In this document: positions 13,089 to 25,800 of the stretch, in pieces
Position numbering within the stretch: position 1 is the first letter of the stretch
How the letters are laid out: the number at the start of each line of letters is the position of its first letter
NCBI GenBank assembly: GCA_015501075.1
Contig: JADNYJ010000020.1
Location: 304,084 to 368,083 of the forward strand
Origin: Gymnopilus junonius
Taxonomy: Eukaryota; Basidiomycota; Agaricomycetes; Agaricales; Galerinaceae
DNA: 64,000 nt
Direction of reading: 5' to 3'
Program-made: the position numbers and the translations under genes
Notes under the pieces: generated by a model
What the model was told of the DNA's origin: nothing
The model's database searches: none
The model's input: the letters and a program-made list of their open reading frames with translations, nothing else

Positions 13089-14176
13089 TAAGGTAGGTGT
13101 CGTCCATAACGAACAAGGTCATGTGATCCGTTGTGACAAACCCAAAAATGGGCAAAACACGGTCAATTAAGATGAAAAACACGCTTTTAAAAAGATTGAG
13201 GTGTTTTCTGGCAAAAATGGCTCCTAACAATTGTAATATAGTCTGAAATTCGCGTAAATTCCAAGTATGGTAGCTTGAGATAATGATTTGGTCAAGTTAT
13301 TCACAAATTTGGGTACACGTCCTAGTCAAGCAGAAAGTCGCGTCCTTATTGCCCGCCCAGCTCCTCGAGAAGACGCGTCATTTGCACACCATGGCACGCA
13401 GAAAGAGAAAGGCGGCTGCCGCAATCGCAAATCTCAAGAAAGCTGCAAAGAATTGCCCATACAAACGTCAAAAAATGGACAAAAATTCAGAATCAGAAGC
13501 TGTAGAGAGGGAAGAAGTACGTGAAGTTGACCGCTTGGCATGTTTTCGTGACACAAAACTTTACTTACAGGAAGAGCTCATACACAGAAAAGAGGATCCA
13601 GAGAATGTACCCTGAGTCATCTAAAGAAGACCAGCTCGAAATCAACACCATTGCGGCCCTAGAGTCCATCCCATTGCAAATGATGCGTAAATTTGCCAAT
13701 CGCTCCCTGCGATTCATGGACGCGTACATTCGAGGGCTGAATGGTAGGCAAGCCGCATGGGCATCGAGGAAATATAGAGGTCATCGTGTACTGCCCGAGA
13801 GCCTCATGGAAGATCTTGGGAAAGCAAACGTCGTTTAACGTACCTCAAGCTTTCCTAGGCTTTCCTGTGGATATAACCCGGGTAAAGTCTGACATCCAGA
13901 AGCCTTATCTCATGGCTTCCGACACCAGATAGGGTAAGAGACCTTCTTTGGAAAATAACTCTACACGGCGTGCCCCGATCGCCACCTAATTTTAACACAA
14001 CACTCTCAGGGTGTCTCTGGACCTTTTATGGGACGCCGATTTTTTATTTTCTACCTTAAAACCTCTGAATTCATGTTCCATAGTTTTTCCGAGGCCCTTT
14101 CGCCTTATTTAGGTCGAGTAGTCACGCAAAATGTAACATCACATGACCTTGTTCGTTATGGACGACACCTACCTTA
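13089..14176 (+). mobile_element. 1,084-bp TIR element with TA target duplication (Tc1/mariner/pogo-like, non-autonomous)
   Basis: Perfect 37-bp terminal inverted repeats lie at 13091-13127 and 14138-14174. The outer ends read AGGTAGGTGTCGTCC... inward, and each is flanked by TA (13089-13090 and 14175-14176). A TA duplication with perfect TIRs is the signature of the Tc1/mariner/pogo superfamily. The interior carries only the N-terminal part of a transposase-like protein (13391-13838) and then non-coding sequence, so the copy is internally deleted and would need a transposase in trans. Perfectly matching TIRs suggest recent movement or recent conversion. Confidence 0.85.
13391..13838 (+). pseudogene. 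truncated transposase N-terminus inside the TA-flanked element
   Basis: Starting at ATG 13391, a basic region (MARRKRKAAAAIANLKKAAK) reads to GAAGAA and a GTACGT donor at about 13517. An in-phase acceptor just before 13571 continues the frame to a stop at 13836-13838. The second exon has a helix-turn-helix-like block: SIPLQMMRKFANRSLRFMDA, then a YIRGLNGRQAAW stretch and RKYRGHRVLP. Similar N-terminal segments precede the DDE domain of pogo/Tc1-like transposases in basidiomycetes. Here the frame ends shortly after and no DDE catalytic domain follows. Alternatively it encodes a free DNA-binding fragment, but its position inside intact TIRs favours an internally deleted transposase. Confidence 0.6.
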
Positions 14177-14489
14177 GTATTAGTATTTAGTAGACTTTGT
14201 TACTGTTTCGGCACTATCTTCGGAGAATGCCGACTGAGTTTCAATATTGGTGATGAATTTGCACACAGGCTTGTCTTACGAAAAGTCCATGCAAGTGGCA
14301 GTACGTCGGCAGTTCCCAGCTAACAGCAGCTGGCTGTCCATGTCACATGTTCAAGGAAGGATGGCACCTTCCCATGTGAGGCGAAAACCCAACCTAACAC
14401 CAAGTAGGCCGGGGTCTAAAGTGCAGCAGCACAAAAAATCCTCAGCTTCTGATTTGGTAGTAAGACGGCCAACAGAGCATTAGGGTGTA

Positions 14490-14593
14490 CACCTTTTAGT
14501 ACAATGGTTAAGCATGCTGATAGATGTGCTTATCTCATGCGAAATCAAAGTCTATGCTCTAGGTTCATTGGTTCAATCCCCTAGACCGGCAAC
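14490..14593 (+). other. tRNA-like sequence with Pol III A and B boxes (SINE head or tRNA pseudogene)
   Basis: TAGTACAATGG at 14497-14507 resembles an A box and GGTTCAATCCC at 14570-14580 matches the B-box consensus; they are 62 bp apart, a normal internal-promoter spacing. The 3' part CCCTAGACCGGCA looks like an acceptor arm, but no complementary 5' acceptor strand precedes the A box and the T stem pairs poorly. A working tRNA is therefore unlikely; a tRNA-derived SINE or decayed tRNA fits better. Confidence 0.35.
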
Positions 14594-14690
14594 ATGCTGC
14601 ATATTTCGATGCCGTGGGAAAGCTCAGACCTGCATCACGTGACAAAGTCGGGGATAACTTCACAGTTTCCACGGCCGTGATCCGGAGGAA

Positions 14691-15338
14691 CGACACTGCT
14701 GGCAACAGGTTATTTAAGTTGACCAAAAATGATTAAGAAAATAAATTAAACATGTTTATGTTCTTGGTCTGCTTTTCCGTCACATAAAATCTATTTTCAA
14801 CTCAACAATTGCTGGTACAGAAATTCTTTTGTCAAACACTTCATTTTTAGCATATTTATAGGCCTATTAAATGCAATACTTGTGCTAAATTTTTTTGATC
14901 AAAAATGGTGACAGAAAGGTAGAGTTTATTGTTTTATTGTTCTCGTTGTCAATTGTAGTATTTAAGACAAGTTTTGGTCCCTTTAAAATAAGTTAAAAAT
15001 ATTTTCAATTCAGTTTGGGTGCGAAACATTGTTCTTTTTGTTTATCCAGCAACAAAAATTCTTGCAAATTTATCATTTACGAGACAACAAAAGAAATTGT
15101 GAATGTGAAATTTAACAAAAGCTTTTGTCTATACAAAAACACGACGTAAACTTTAGATTCTGTGAGGCTAAGAACTTTATAATACAGGTAGGATCTGTAT
15201 TATATTTTTTCAGAATTAAAATATATCATTTTTAATAGATTCAAGAACTCGAAAAATGGTCGAAAACATGTAAACATGTTTAATTTATTTTTTTAATCAT
15301 TTTTAGTCTACTTAAATAACCTGTTGCCAGCAGTGCGA
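14691..15338. mobile_element. 642-bp MITE with CACTG ends, 65-bp TIRs and CGA target duplication (CACTA-like)
   Basis: Terminal inverted repeats at 14694-14758 and 15271-15335 match at 62 of 65 positions; both begin CACTGCTGGCAACAGG and run into an AT-rich part. The flanks are CGA on each side (14691-14693 and 15336-15338), a 3-bp target duplication. CACTR ends plus a 3-bp duplication are the definition of the CACTA (EnSpm) superfamily; PIF/Harbinger also makes 3-bp duplications but has different ends. The interior is very AT-rich, has no coding frame, and holds a small hairpin near 15180-15207. It is non-autonomous. The Plavaka-type transposase at 44-48 kb belongs to the same broad group, though no shared termini were seen. 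Confidence 0.85.
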
Positions 15339-15544
15339 GCCACTCCTGACAATGCACCCCTTCATGATCAAGGTACCTAGGTCGGATAAGTTTCCGGATT
15401 CTACATTTAGCCCCTATCACTGCTATAACTTTTCTTAAAGATGGCGTCATGATAATCAATATTGCCATTGATAAGACGCCTGAGAGCCTTGCAACTGAAA
15501 ACACAGGCCCATAGAAACGCATTAGGACTACTTGCGGTGAGAGC

Positions 15545-17136
<1,592 letters not shown>

Positions 17137-17380
17137 CTTTCGGATCTTAATGGCAATACAAAGGTGATAAATAGCATGAAAATTCGTTACAAATGACCAT
17201 AGAGAACTCAAAATAAATATTTCTAAGTAGCTTCATGAGAAAAGTACTTCGTTGGATGAAACGACATCACGAAATCAACCAAGAAGATTTAACATAAGAC
17301 CGGACAATGCAAGAACAAGACAGCAAAGCAAATACAACACACGAATTGATTAATCAAGACACGGTAAGATATTAATTGAA

Positions 17381-20097
17381 TCAAGTGCCATAACGTTCGC
17401 GAGCCTGAATGGCAAAACCTTCAGCAAGGACATCAGACAAAGCAAGTATGATACTCACGGCATCCTGGGCCATATGCACATAACTGGAGAAACCCTCTGC
17501 ATATTTACCCAAGTCTTTGCCTTTGCTTGCCCCCAACCCTGCACCAGGTGCATAAATAGCAGTCTCACTATTTTCAACGGGAAATGAATCAATAAATTTA
17601 ACGAAGAATTTGACAAGGAGAACGAACATTGGGTTGACTCGACCTTCTCGTTCTGAGCCCAATCCTGAGCCTTCTTTCCAGCCCATCATTTTTAACAATT
17701 TGTTTCCCATATTGGCCTCATCTTGCGCAGGCGGAGGAGGGGTCGGAGTACTCTGAGGAGCCTCTAACTGCCGCTTCTTTGGGATAGTGACGTCCTTCTC
17801 AGGAAGCGGTACATCAGGTTGATTAAAGAGTGTTCGGCGTTCTGAGGCTCGATCACGATACTTTGGCTGATTTGATGCAGCCTTTCGATTTGCCACCTTC
17901 TGACGAGCCACATCTCGTAACTTGGCATCCTTGTAGTTGACCTAAACGTAAGATTATGTGTCAGGTATGCAGGGCAAAACCAAGGGGTAGGTAACAAACT
18001 TTATGCAGATCAGATTCCTTATTATGACGTCTAAGTTGATCCAACGACTTGAGCTGTCGCGCACAAAGTAAACATGTCAGAGTCGCAACGTCTGCAAACT
18101 CGAATTCAGCTTCCAAGTTCGTGGCTGCATCTCCTGATGATGCTTGACCATCGCTCGAATTTTTGGTAGTGGTCGATAAAGTAGTCGCTCCAGCGGGAGG
18201 TGACCCCTTCCGCGGTAAAGGCTAGTTATTGCGTTTATGAGTACATAGAACACAGGCGAGAAACTTGTACTCGCCACCAACGGACTTGACACATCTTGGG
18301 CAAGCTCTTCTTGTACTTGATTCCACTTGTTGATATTGCTAACAGTCTATGAATGATCACGAACAGTATCAGTGTTAAATTAACTCCATTGACGCAAGAA
18401 AGAAATAGACCTTCTTGCTGGCGATGAGTGGTGCGACTTTTTTTACAACCATTGCTAGCGGAATCTGTCAAAATTTGTAGACTACTGAAATAAGTTCACA
18501 CACGTTTATTCGGCTCAGAAGGTGTATCGTCTTGTGTTTCCTCGGCATTATTAGAGTCGTCCATGGAAAATCCAAGGACAGGAATTTTGGCGGCTTGCGA
18601 TGTTGTCAGCTGGAAGTATTCAAACAGCAAAAATATCTATCTTACCTAACTTGACTGGACCTTTATTAAAGTTCAAGGTAACAGGTTTGTCCGAAACAGG
18701 CAAAGCTGAGGCAACAGGCGGAGCCTCCGTATTGTGATCTGATTCGGCTGATTTTTTAATACATTCGGAGTTTGAAGAAGGTAGAAGGCAGAGATACCTT
18801 TAGTCTTCTTTTTCTCTTTCTTGTCCTTTGATGGGAGAGGTTGTTGGACAGGTTCGTCAACTTTAAACTCAAGAACGGCGGCTGTCGAAGTTTCGTCCCA
18901 GTATCTGACCCATGTACCTTCGCCGCCTCCGAGACTCATTGTGGAGGTAAGACATGCCTCGTCCCTCGAAAGAAAATCTGTGACCGGCTGGAAGGAATAT
19001 GGGTGAGCAAAAGAAGCTGCCACCGGACGGTCTGATATGCGGAAACCAGACGGATGCAGTTGTGAAGACATGGTAGCTGCAAGAACGGTGGCCGCGGACT
19101 AGTGAAGTTGAATGAGTGGAGATGACTAATAGGGTAAGTTTGCGTACCTGAATGTCGACGAACTCGACAAAAGCGAAGCCGAAGCTGGCCATTGTAATTT
19201 TGTCTTTGATGAGAATGATCCTTCTCATGCCTTTAGCGCCTTCATTCCCAGTGCCAGAGGAAGAGAGCATAGCTTGGTAAATTGCTTGAGGACCAGAAAG
19301 AGGGTCGAGTCCCCGGAAGAGGGCACGGGGCTCTGGGCGTTGCCAATGTCGCGTGTGCCATCATTCATATTGCCTCGATTCAATCGCCCTCTGTCGTGAG
19401 GAGTTGCGCTTTGGAATAGTCGATTTTGACTCTGCGACCGTTGTGAGGGAGACTGGCTTCAAGGGCCTTGTAGAAATTAGCAGTGCGGATGCTCCATGAG
19501 AGGCAGGTGGAGGCATTTGTATAAACGGGAAGAGAGGGTCGACAAAAGCACGAGCGTGCTCGACGGTTGTGAATTGAGCAAAGCCGAAGCCTTTCGATAT
19601 ACCTTTGAAATCGAACGGCGAATTATGTTAATGCATGTGCAGGAGCAAATACAAATGTGCAAGTGCCTGATGATCTTTCTCGGATTATTGTCACGGTCTC
19701 CACGCTGCAGTGGTGGGAAACGAGGAAAGCCTGAAGCTGGGTAGGAATCGACTTCAGTCTCGGATATAAAAAGAGTCAAGAACATGGGAGTCGACAGACA
19801 TCGGCCTCTGTGAAGTCTGGATCCAAACCAAGAAAGATTACGTGAGGACTTGGCTCTGAGGGCACAAGACGCTTCTTGGGGAAGGCGGGTTGGCCTGGTC
19901 GTGAGCGGTCGTCGTTGGGGTACTCGGGCGACCAATCGTTGTGGCGGTCAACTGGAGTGTTGTAGCCCTGGGGAGAATGAGGGAGGAGAAGGAAGAAAAG
20001 GAAAAAAACATACGCCGTCGTTGAACTTTCTGCGCTTGCCACTGGCCTCTGGGTGATACTCATCCTTGCCTCGGTCCCATTCGCGGTTGTAAGTCAT
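17381..20097 (-). CDS. RBM5/RBM10-like RNA-binding protein (two RRMs, C2H2 zinc finger, G-patch)
   Basis: Read on the minus strand from ATG 20097 (MTYNREWDRGKDEYHPEASG) to TGA 17381. In order: an RRM (HVIFLGLDPDFTEAD... ISKGFGFAQFTTVEHARAF, about 19.86-19.48 kb); a second RRM (VLFFRGLDPLSG... ASFGFAFVEF, about 19.33-19.15 kb); a C2H2 finger (TCLLCARQLKSLDQLRRHNK, about 18.09-17.99 kb); and a C-terminal G-patch (NKLLKMMGWKEGSGLGS... APGAGLGASKG). The protein ends HMAQDAARERYGT after two introns are removed. This architecture matches animal RBM5/RBM10, which act in early spliceosome assembly. Frame is lost near 19385-19425, where at least two small indels separate RRM1 from RRM2; this is either consensus error or damage. 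Some intron limits between 18.1 and 18.9 kb are uncertain. Confidence 0.75.
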
Positions 20098-20165
20098 GAT
20101 AGTGGTTTAAAGAGAAGAGTGGACGGAGACAAACAAACAACAAACAAACTCTGTTAACGACCACA
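20098..20165. promoter_or_regulatory. 68-bp divergent promoter
   Basis: Only 68 bp separate the start codon of the RBM5-like gene (20097, minus) from that of the complex I small subunit (20166, plus). The spacer contains AAACAAACAACAAACAAAC and no TATA box. Both core promoters must overlap, so the genes share a bidirectional promoter. Confidence 0.6.
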
Positions 20166-20544
20166 ATGGGGCACGGTCAGTCCAGCCACAACCCGGCAAT
20201 TCCGCAGAATGTTCACAGTCTCCATTCCAGGTCCAGTCAGGATAGACCCCGCCATCGAGCGCTTCAACAATATGGTATTTTCTCTTTTCTTTCTTTTCTT
20301 GCTCTCCTGCTCATTCCTTGCCAGCGTGAGGAGGCCTACCTCCACTTCCGGTGGACTCCTCGCACCGTCCGTACTGCCCTCTGGGGTTTCATCATTGTGC
20401 CTACCACCATCTTCTACATTGCCAAGACATACAATGTGAGTCTCATCTTCATTCTCTTGCCAACTCGTCCCAACCGTGCTGCAGATGAAATGGGATTTCT
20501 CGGGCAGGTTAAAAGGCGAACCCCTCACGGAGCACAAAGATTAA
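20166..20544 (+). CDS. NADH:ubiquinone oxidoreductase B15/NDUFB4-like small subunit (complex I)
   Basis: Four exons (20166-20175, 20231-20274, 20325-20435, 20485-20544) splice in phase into 74 residues, with a first exon of only 10 bp. The product reads MGHGPVRIDPAIERFNNM, then REEAYLHFRWTPRTVRTALW, one hydrophobic span (GFIIVPTTIFYIA) and MKWDFSGRLKGEPLTEHKD. The DPAIERF.NMRE.AY.HFR.TPR pattern, one TM helix and a KWD.SG..KG end are features of the supernumerary B15 (NDUFB4) subunit of the complex I membrane arm. It starts 68 bp from the divergent RBM5-like gene and ends 24 bp before the convergent COQ7 stop. Confidence 0.75.
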
Positions 20545-20568
20545 ATTATGCATGTTATCAGCTGCCTC

Positions 20569-21325
20569 TTAGATTCTCTTGCACAATTCAATTGCAATTT
20601 TACACCCTCCCCCGACTACACTGCTTAACAGCGCGTGCGCGGGTGCACGCTGCGAAAAATTCTCAACGGCAATATCTAAGTGCTCTAGTTCATCATCCCG
20701 GAACTCCCGTATCACATCTTTGAGCAGGGGAAGACTTGGGTGCTCCGAAGAGAATAACTCGAGTTCTTCCAGTTGGCTGAGGAGTCTGTTAACATGGCGT
20801 CAATGGTGATATATAACCAGACTACATACTCGTCATAGTGTTCGCCTATAACTGTCTCAACCGCCTCCGTGCACGCCATCGCCGCTTCTTTGCCCAACAG
20901 AGCAGTCACAGCGCCAAGTCCGAAACCAGCAACTTTGGCAACTTCTGAAAGAACGGTCGGTCTGACATTATGTTGCAGCTGTAGCTTGCCCATCACTGCC
21001 AAGTGTTTTTTCTCTTGCTCCCACATATCCTGGCCATAAGTCACGTTTAGGTATACTATAGTCATAGAAGCGCACTGACTTGAATAAGAGGGCCGACTTG
21101 CTTGTCACGTCCTAGAACAACAACTTGTCCTTTGTATATGTAGTTGGCTGCGATTTCTCCCGCCTGATCAACGCGAAGTGCGCTGGCCAAGGTCTCCCGT
21201 TCCGGGTCTGTCAAATCTACGGGAGTGGCGCATGTGGCTGGTGTATGGCGCCGATGAATAGCAGTGTATGCGGCAGAGGGAAGAATTCTCGAGGTCGTTG
21301 TCAGCGTTCGAAGATGGAGAGCCAT
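20569..21325 (-). CDS. COQ7: 5-demethoxyubiquinone hydroxylase, mitochondrial
   Basis: Three exons on the minus strand (21325-21080, 21029-20830, 20776-20569) splice in phase to about 217 residues. The N-terminus ([20 protein letters not shown]) resembles a mitochondrial presequence. The di-iron ligand blocks of COQ7 are present: [31 protein letters not shown] and [12 protein letters not shown]; the protein ends [14 protein letters not shown]7 hydroxylates 5-demethoxyubiquinone in the penultimate step of coenzyme Q synthesis on the matrix face of the inner membrane. An upstream in-frame Met (21373) would add 16 residues; 21325 is preferred because it gives a standard presequence. The stop lies 24 bp from that of the convergent complex I subunit. 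Confidence 0.93.
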
Positions 21326-21629
21326 GCTCGGCAACGAGCACAAGTGACATTGGGAATAAGTAGGCACGATCATGTGACTCCATCAACCTCTTATGCATTC
21401 TCCCTAACAACCTCCTCTCTTTCAACTCGCATCCCGCAATGTCTTCAACGTGAACCCGCTTCTAAATCTCATCTATATGTATCTGACTTGACTTTTGCTA
21501 AGATTTACCCCTTCAACCTCTGTCGATTTGTCCAAAGAACGGGACTGGCCAGCCAATCTGGGTACGTTTTGACTCGTCAGTAACCTGTTTCTTCCAGTCC
21601 ACCTTCTAATCTTGCCTTCTCTTCTAGGC

Positions 21630-22509
21630 ATGCTGGACTGGGACGATACTAGCATTGTATTTACGAAGAGATCTTTAATCGAATTCCTGAAGTGTGTTCC
21701 ATCCTAATAGCTTCTCCCTATCCTCATCTCCGAACTTTGACGGCAGATACACCGGTACCACTGTCGACACCAACTTGAACAATATCGCAAAACTTCCCCG
21801 TGAATACCGTCTTCAACTTAACTTTGCTTCGGTACTAAATGCCATTAAGGATATGCAAAGTTCGGGGAAACTCACACAACCTTCACTACTGCTCAGCATT
21901 TCTCGGGTGATCTGGAAACAGGTAGTTTGAAATTTTGGTACTATTCCAGTGCTTTGAGACTTCATAGGTGCACAGACATATGAGAAGGACGCCTTCGTAC
22001 CCTCCCGTCGTGTGCGCACTGTACCGGGAGGCCCTCATATCGACATTTTTGCCCACGACAATGAAGATGATGCCCTGTCCCAAGCACCTCCCCAAGCCAA
22101 GGCCGTAAAGGTGTGGTGTCCAAGTCTAACGCAGCCAGACTACACATGCCAACATTGAAGCTTGAATAAAAAAAACTAGATTGTTGCTTCTCCGGACGTC
22201 GATGTGCCGGAGCCAGAGGGCACTGGAATCAGGTTCCAACGTAAAGCCCACTCGGTGAGCATTCCTGAAATCATAAATAGTAGATAAATTTTGATATTTC
22301 CATGAGACGCGTACGCGAAAATCCTGGAGGAAATAGTAGCCTCTCTAATTTTTGGGACGCTGAAGAACCTGCCGAGTTCAACCTTCGCGCCGGTAAATAT
22401 GAGCGGTATTTCAAGAAGTTAACATGCCTCACTCTTCGTTAACAGGGTTAGAGAGGGACCAGGTGGACACGACAGCATAAGCAGTGTGCGCTCCGAAGTC
22501 CTATGCTAA
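21630..22509 (+). CDS. unknown protein with repeated RRVR-x-x-PGG motif
   Basis: From ATG 21630 (MLDWDDTSIVFTKRSLIEFL) an intron leads to an exon from about 21748 (YTGTTVDTNLNNIAKLPREY, then RLQLNFASVLNAIKDMQSSG) and another to TYEKDAFVPSRRVRTVPGGP with HIDIFAHDNEDD after it. Later exons carry RRVRENPGGNSSLSNFWD and RVREGPGGHDSISSV. The three RRVR..PGG[x]nS/D-hydrophobic units look like a repeated short linear motif in an otherwise disordered C-terminal half. I do not recognise the family. The final junction (about 22393-22446) does not keep phase with the third motif, so the C-terminus and the stop at 22507-22509 are provisional. An intron in the 5' UTR is suggested by TCTTCTAG just before the start. 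Confidence 0.5.
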
Positions 22510-22837
22510 GCGTTTGATAAGACTGGACAGGCTCGGCAATCTTCTGATCAAATTTGCTGATATGTAGTATAGGGTGTATATCAGCCAACAATGATATATA
22601 TATGTTTGTAGGAAAGACCATATTATGAGGCATTGATTCATCATTCCGCTACGGAAATAGGCGCCTCTAGATTTCCGAAAATGGCGCCGTTGTGCACAGC
22701 TTTTTTAGCATGCGGGAAAATGTTGTCTCGTGCCTGACTGCCGCCCAGTATCAATGTCATTGTCAGGTCCCGCTCAATATGCCTCGCCCCCTCCTATCAT
22801 TGTCCAGTCATAGTGGATCGTCCTCTTCGTGTTGACA
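22510..22837. other. intergenic, no gene seen
   Basis: About 330 bp between the PGG-motif gene and the kinase-RasGEF gene; it contains a short TA run (22594-22603) and no supported frame. Confidence 0.4.
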
Positions 22838-25800
22838 ATGAGTCTGCAAGACCTCCTCGGTCTCGCTCCTGTCCCAGGTCTGGCTACTGGTGTGAACATC
22901 TGTACGATTGGTGTAACAATACTAGCCAACGGATTGTCGCTAACGCCTCGAACCCAGTGACTTCGACGTTCAAGGAAGTGCAGAACGTTAAAACTTTTAT
23001 AAAGTGAGAAGGGTCGTTGCTTTTGTGTGTCACATTCTTTCATGCATCTCCGTCTCAGCAACAATGTAGAGAGCTGAGTGCACGCTGTATACGCCTCATG
23101 ATAGCCCTTCGGGATAGCTCTAAAGGGCTCGAAGGAACTCACATGATAGAGATAGCCGATGAAATTGAAGTGTGCGTTTTGAATGTCTGTTGGGTCCACA
23201 CGAGTACTCTGATACCTAGCAATCATCAGTATTGTTAGCCACGTTGATCGAAAGGTCAGGGAATGGGCTACTTGGACTCAACTCAAGAGTTTCCTTCAGC
23301 AAGGAGAAATCAAAGAAGGCATAGACAGGCTCCACAGAGATATAGACGCATCAATGATGAAGTTCCACGCAAGTATCACAGATGATTGCTAGCAGTGTTG
23401 GTATTCTAAAGTTCAATTCACTTTTAGATACAAGCCACTATGGAATTGAGTCGTGGTCAGCTAGAGTCCAGAGCTACGCATGACCGTGACAAGGCAGAAA
23501 TGAGGGAACTCTTGCGAATGATTGTCAAGAATACAGACAATATGAAGGATCTACTCAACATGCAATCTAGCCGTGATTCGAATCCCGTTGAGGAAATGAT
23601 GGAAAGTTTGCAAACGGTGAGCTTTTTCATTTTTCAAGGAAGCATTTGTTGATACCCAACTTCTCAAGGAATTAATGGATCCGTCCATACAAGCAAGCGA
23701 GGAGGAAGCATTCAAAGCTGGCCTCTGGATGTTGCACGAGGAAACATCAAGATTGCCTCCCCTCGCCAATTGTAAGTATGCCATTTTCTATGGCGTCAAA
23801 TATGCTCCAGTTTATTCAACCAACTAGTGACTGGGCAGGTGACTTTACTTTCTCGTGATACAATTAGGAAAGGTAGCTTCAACGATATATACCTCGGTCT
23901 TTGGTTGGATCAAGAATCAGTGAGTTTCGAAATCTGCTCCTCGAACTACCTAAATTACCATCCGTAAGGTCGCTTTAAGATTTCCTAGAACTTTGGTAAA
24001 TAACGCCGAAGTGCAACAGGTACGTAGAAGTGCATGCCACGCAACTTCATATTCAAATGTTTCTGCATGTTTAAAGCGTTTTCAAAGAGAAGTTTCCATA
24101 TGGAGAGAACTCAAACACCCCAACGTTGTACCCCTCTACGGTGTTGTCTATATTGCAGAAGATCTGTACACCGTATGCTCTTATTGTCTCTACAAGTCCT
24201 CGAAAGCCAATGTAACATTATAGGTCAGTCCTTGGATGGACAATGGTACAGTAGTCGACTATGTCAAAAAGTCTCCCTCAGCAGACCGTATGAAACTGCT
24301 AACAGACGCTGCGTCTGGTAGGTATGATTCTTATTGTTGCTGAACAATATTAAGTAAATGTCAATAACAGGGCTAGAATATCTACATAAGAAAGGGATTG
24401 TTCATGGTGATCTACGAGGGGCGAGTCCCGGCGTCTTTGTTTTAGTATTTTAAAGTTGACGTGATCTCTCAAGGTAAATCTCCTGGTCTCGAAAGATGGA
24501 GTCGTCCGCCTATCCGACTTTGGTCTATCAAAGTTCTTGGAAGACGTACGAATTTCACAAATTGGAAAGCTTGTCCCTTACTGATGCCTTGCTAGTGCGG
24601 AAAAGGCATTGTTACATCGGATGACATAAATCCAAGATGGTTCGCTCCGGAACTCATTAAACAAAGTGGACCTGTTTCAACCCATTCTGACATCTGGAGT
24701 TTTGCTATGGTTTGCTTGGAAATTCTTAGTGGCCAAATGCCATATAGCAACATTACCCGTGATATTGCCGTACTCCGCGAAGTTGATAACGGCAAACTTC
24801 CGCAACGCCCTGGAAGGCTCGCAACTTCCCAAGGTCTTACCGACGATATGTGGGCCTTTATGATAACATGTTGGCAAGATAAACCAGATATACGACCCTC
24901 TATTTTAGACGTCAAAACCCGCCTCTTGGAATTGAGAGGGGTTATAAGTCCACTAGGTACGATGAATCAAACACCCGGTTCTTCGCTGACATCATTGTCA
25001 TACAGGTCGTAGTACTTCTATGGCAGGCCACAACAAGGGTCCAGTGTTTTCACGAACCAATAACCAATTTTCGATAGCAATGGCTAGGGTGAATTCCAGA
25101 CCGTCAACAGCAACAAGCGACATGAGCACCGTTTCATCAATTTTGGAGACGAAGAGTGAACTGATGCGACATGATGTACAAGCAGGTCATGGTCACCAAT
25201 GGCGTCCAGGGGAGTCGAATCCCAGTGCCGAGCTCGGTAGTGTGAACTCTACCAGCTTAGATTCCTTGCCAATAACGTCATTTTCTGGAGAGAGACCTGT
25301 ACATATCGTTCATCATTCACTATTAGAGATCCCTCCTTCACCACCTTCTTCATTTTCTACTAGGTCAGTGTTGCACTTTCGTCTTGAAACAGAGGCCCGC
25401 TCTTATGAAAAGGTTGCAACCGATAGCACACGCTCTTTTAGTTCTACTACGAGTGGGCATTTAACTGGACCGATCAAAGAAGCAGTCCTAGACTCCAGGA
25501 TGATCGTCAATGTTGTCAATGGTGTGGTGACGTCTGGGACCCTAGAAGGCTTGGTCGATCGTCTTATTACCAATTTCAGTGAGTTGTGTGCTATCTTGAA
25601 ATACACACACTGACCCTGCTGCCTCATCTAACAGACCTACGTGGAGACTTAGATTATCGAGAGGTCCTGCTAGCTACATGCGCGGGACTTTACGACACCA
25701 GAGGATGTTTTTACAATTTTGTCTCGTCGCTTCTACGAAGCAGAAGCAGGAAAACACGAACACCCTGAGAACCAAATCGCATTGCAGTACAAGTGAGATT

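Noticed and set aside
14490..14593. Functional tRNA gene
   Set aside because: No 5' acceptor strand complementary to the 3' end and a poorly paired T stem, despite good A and B boxes.
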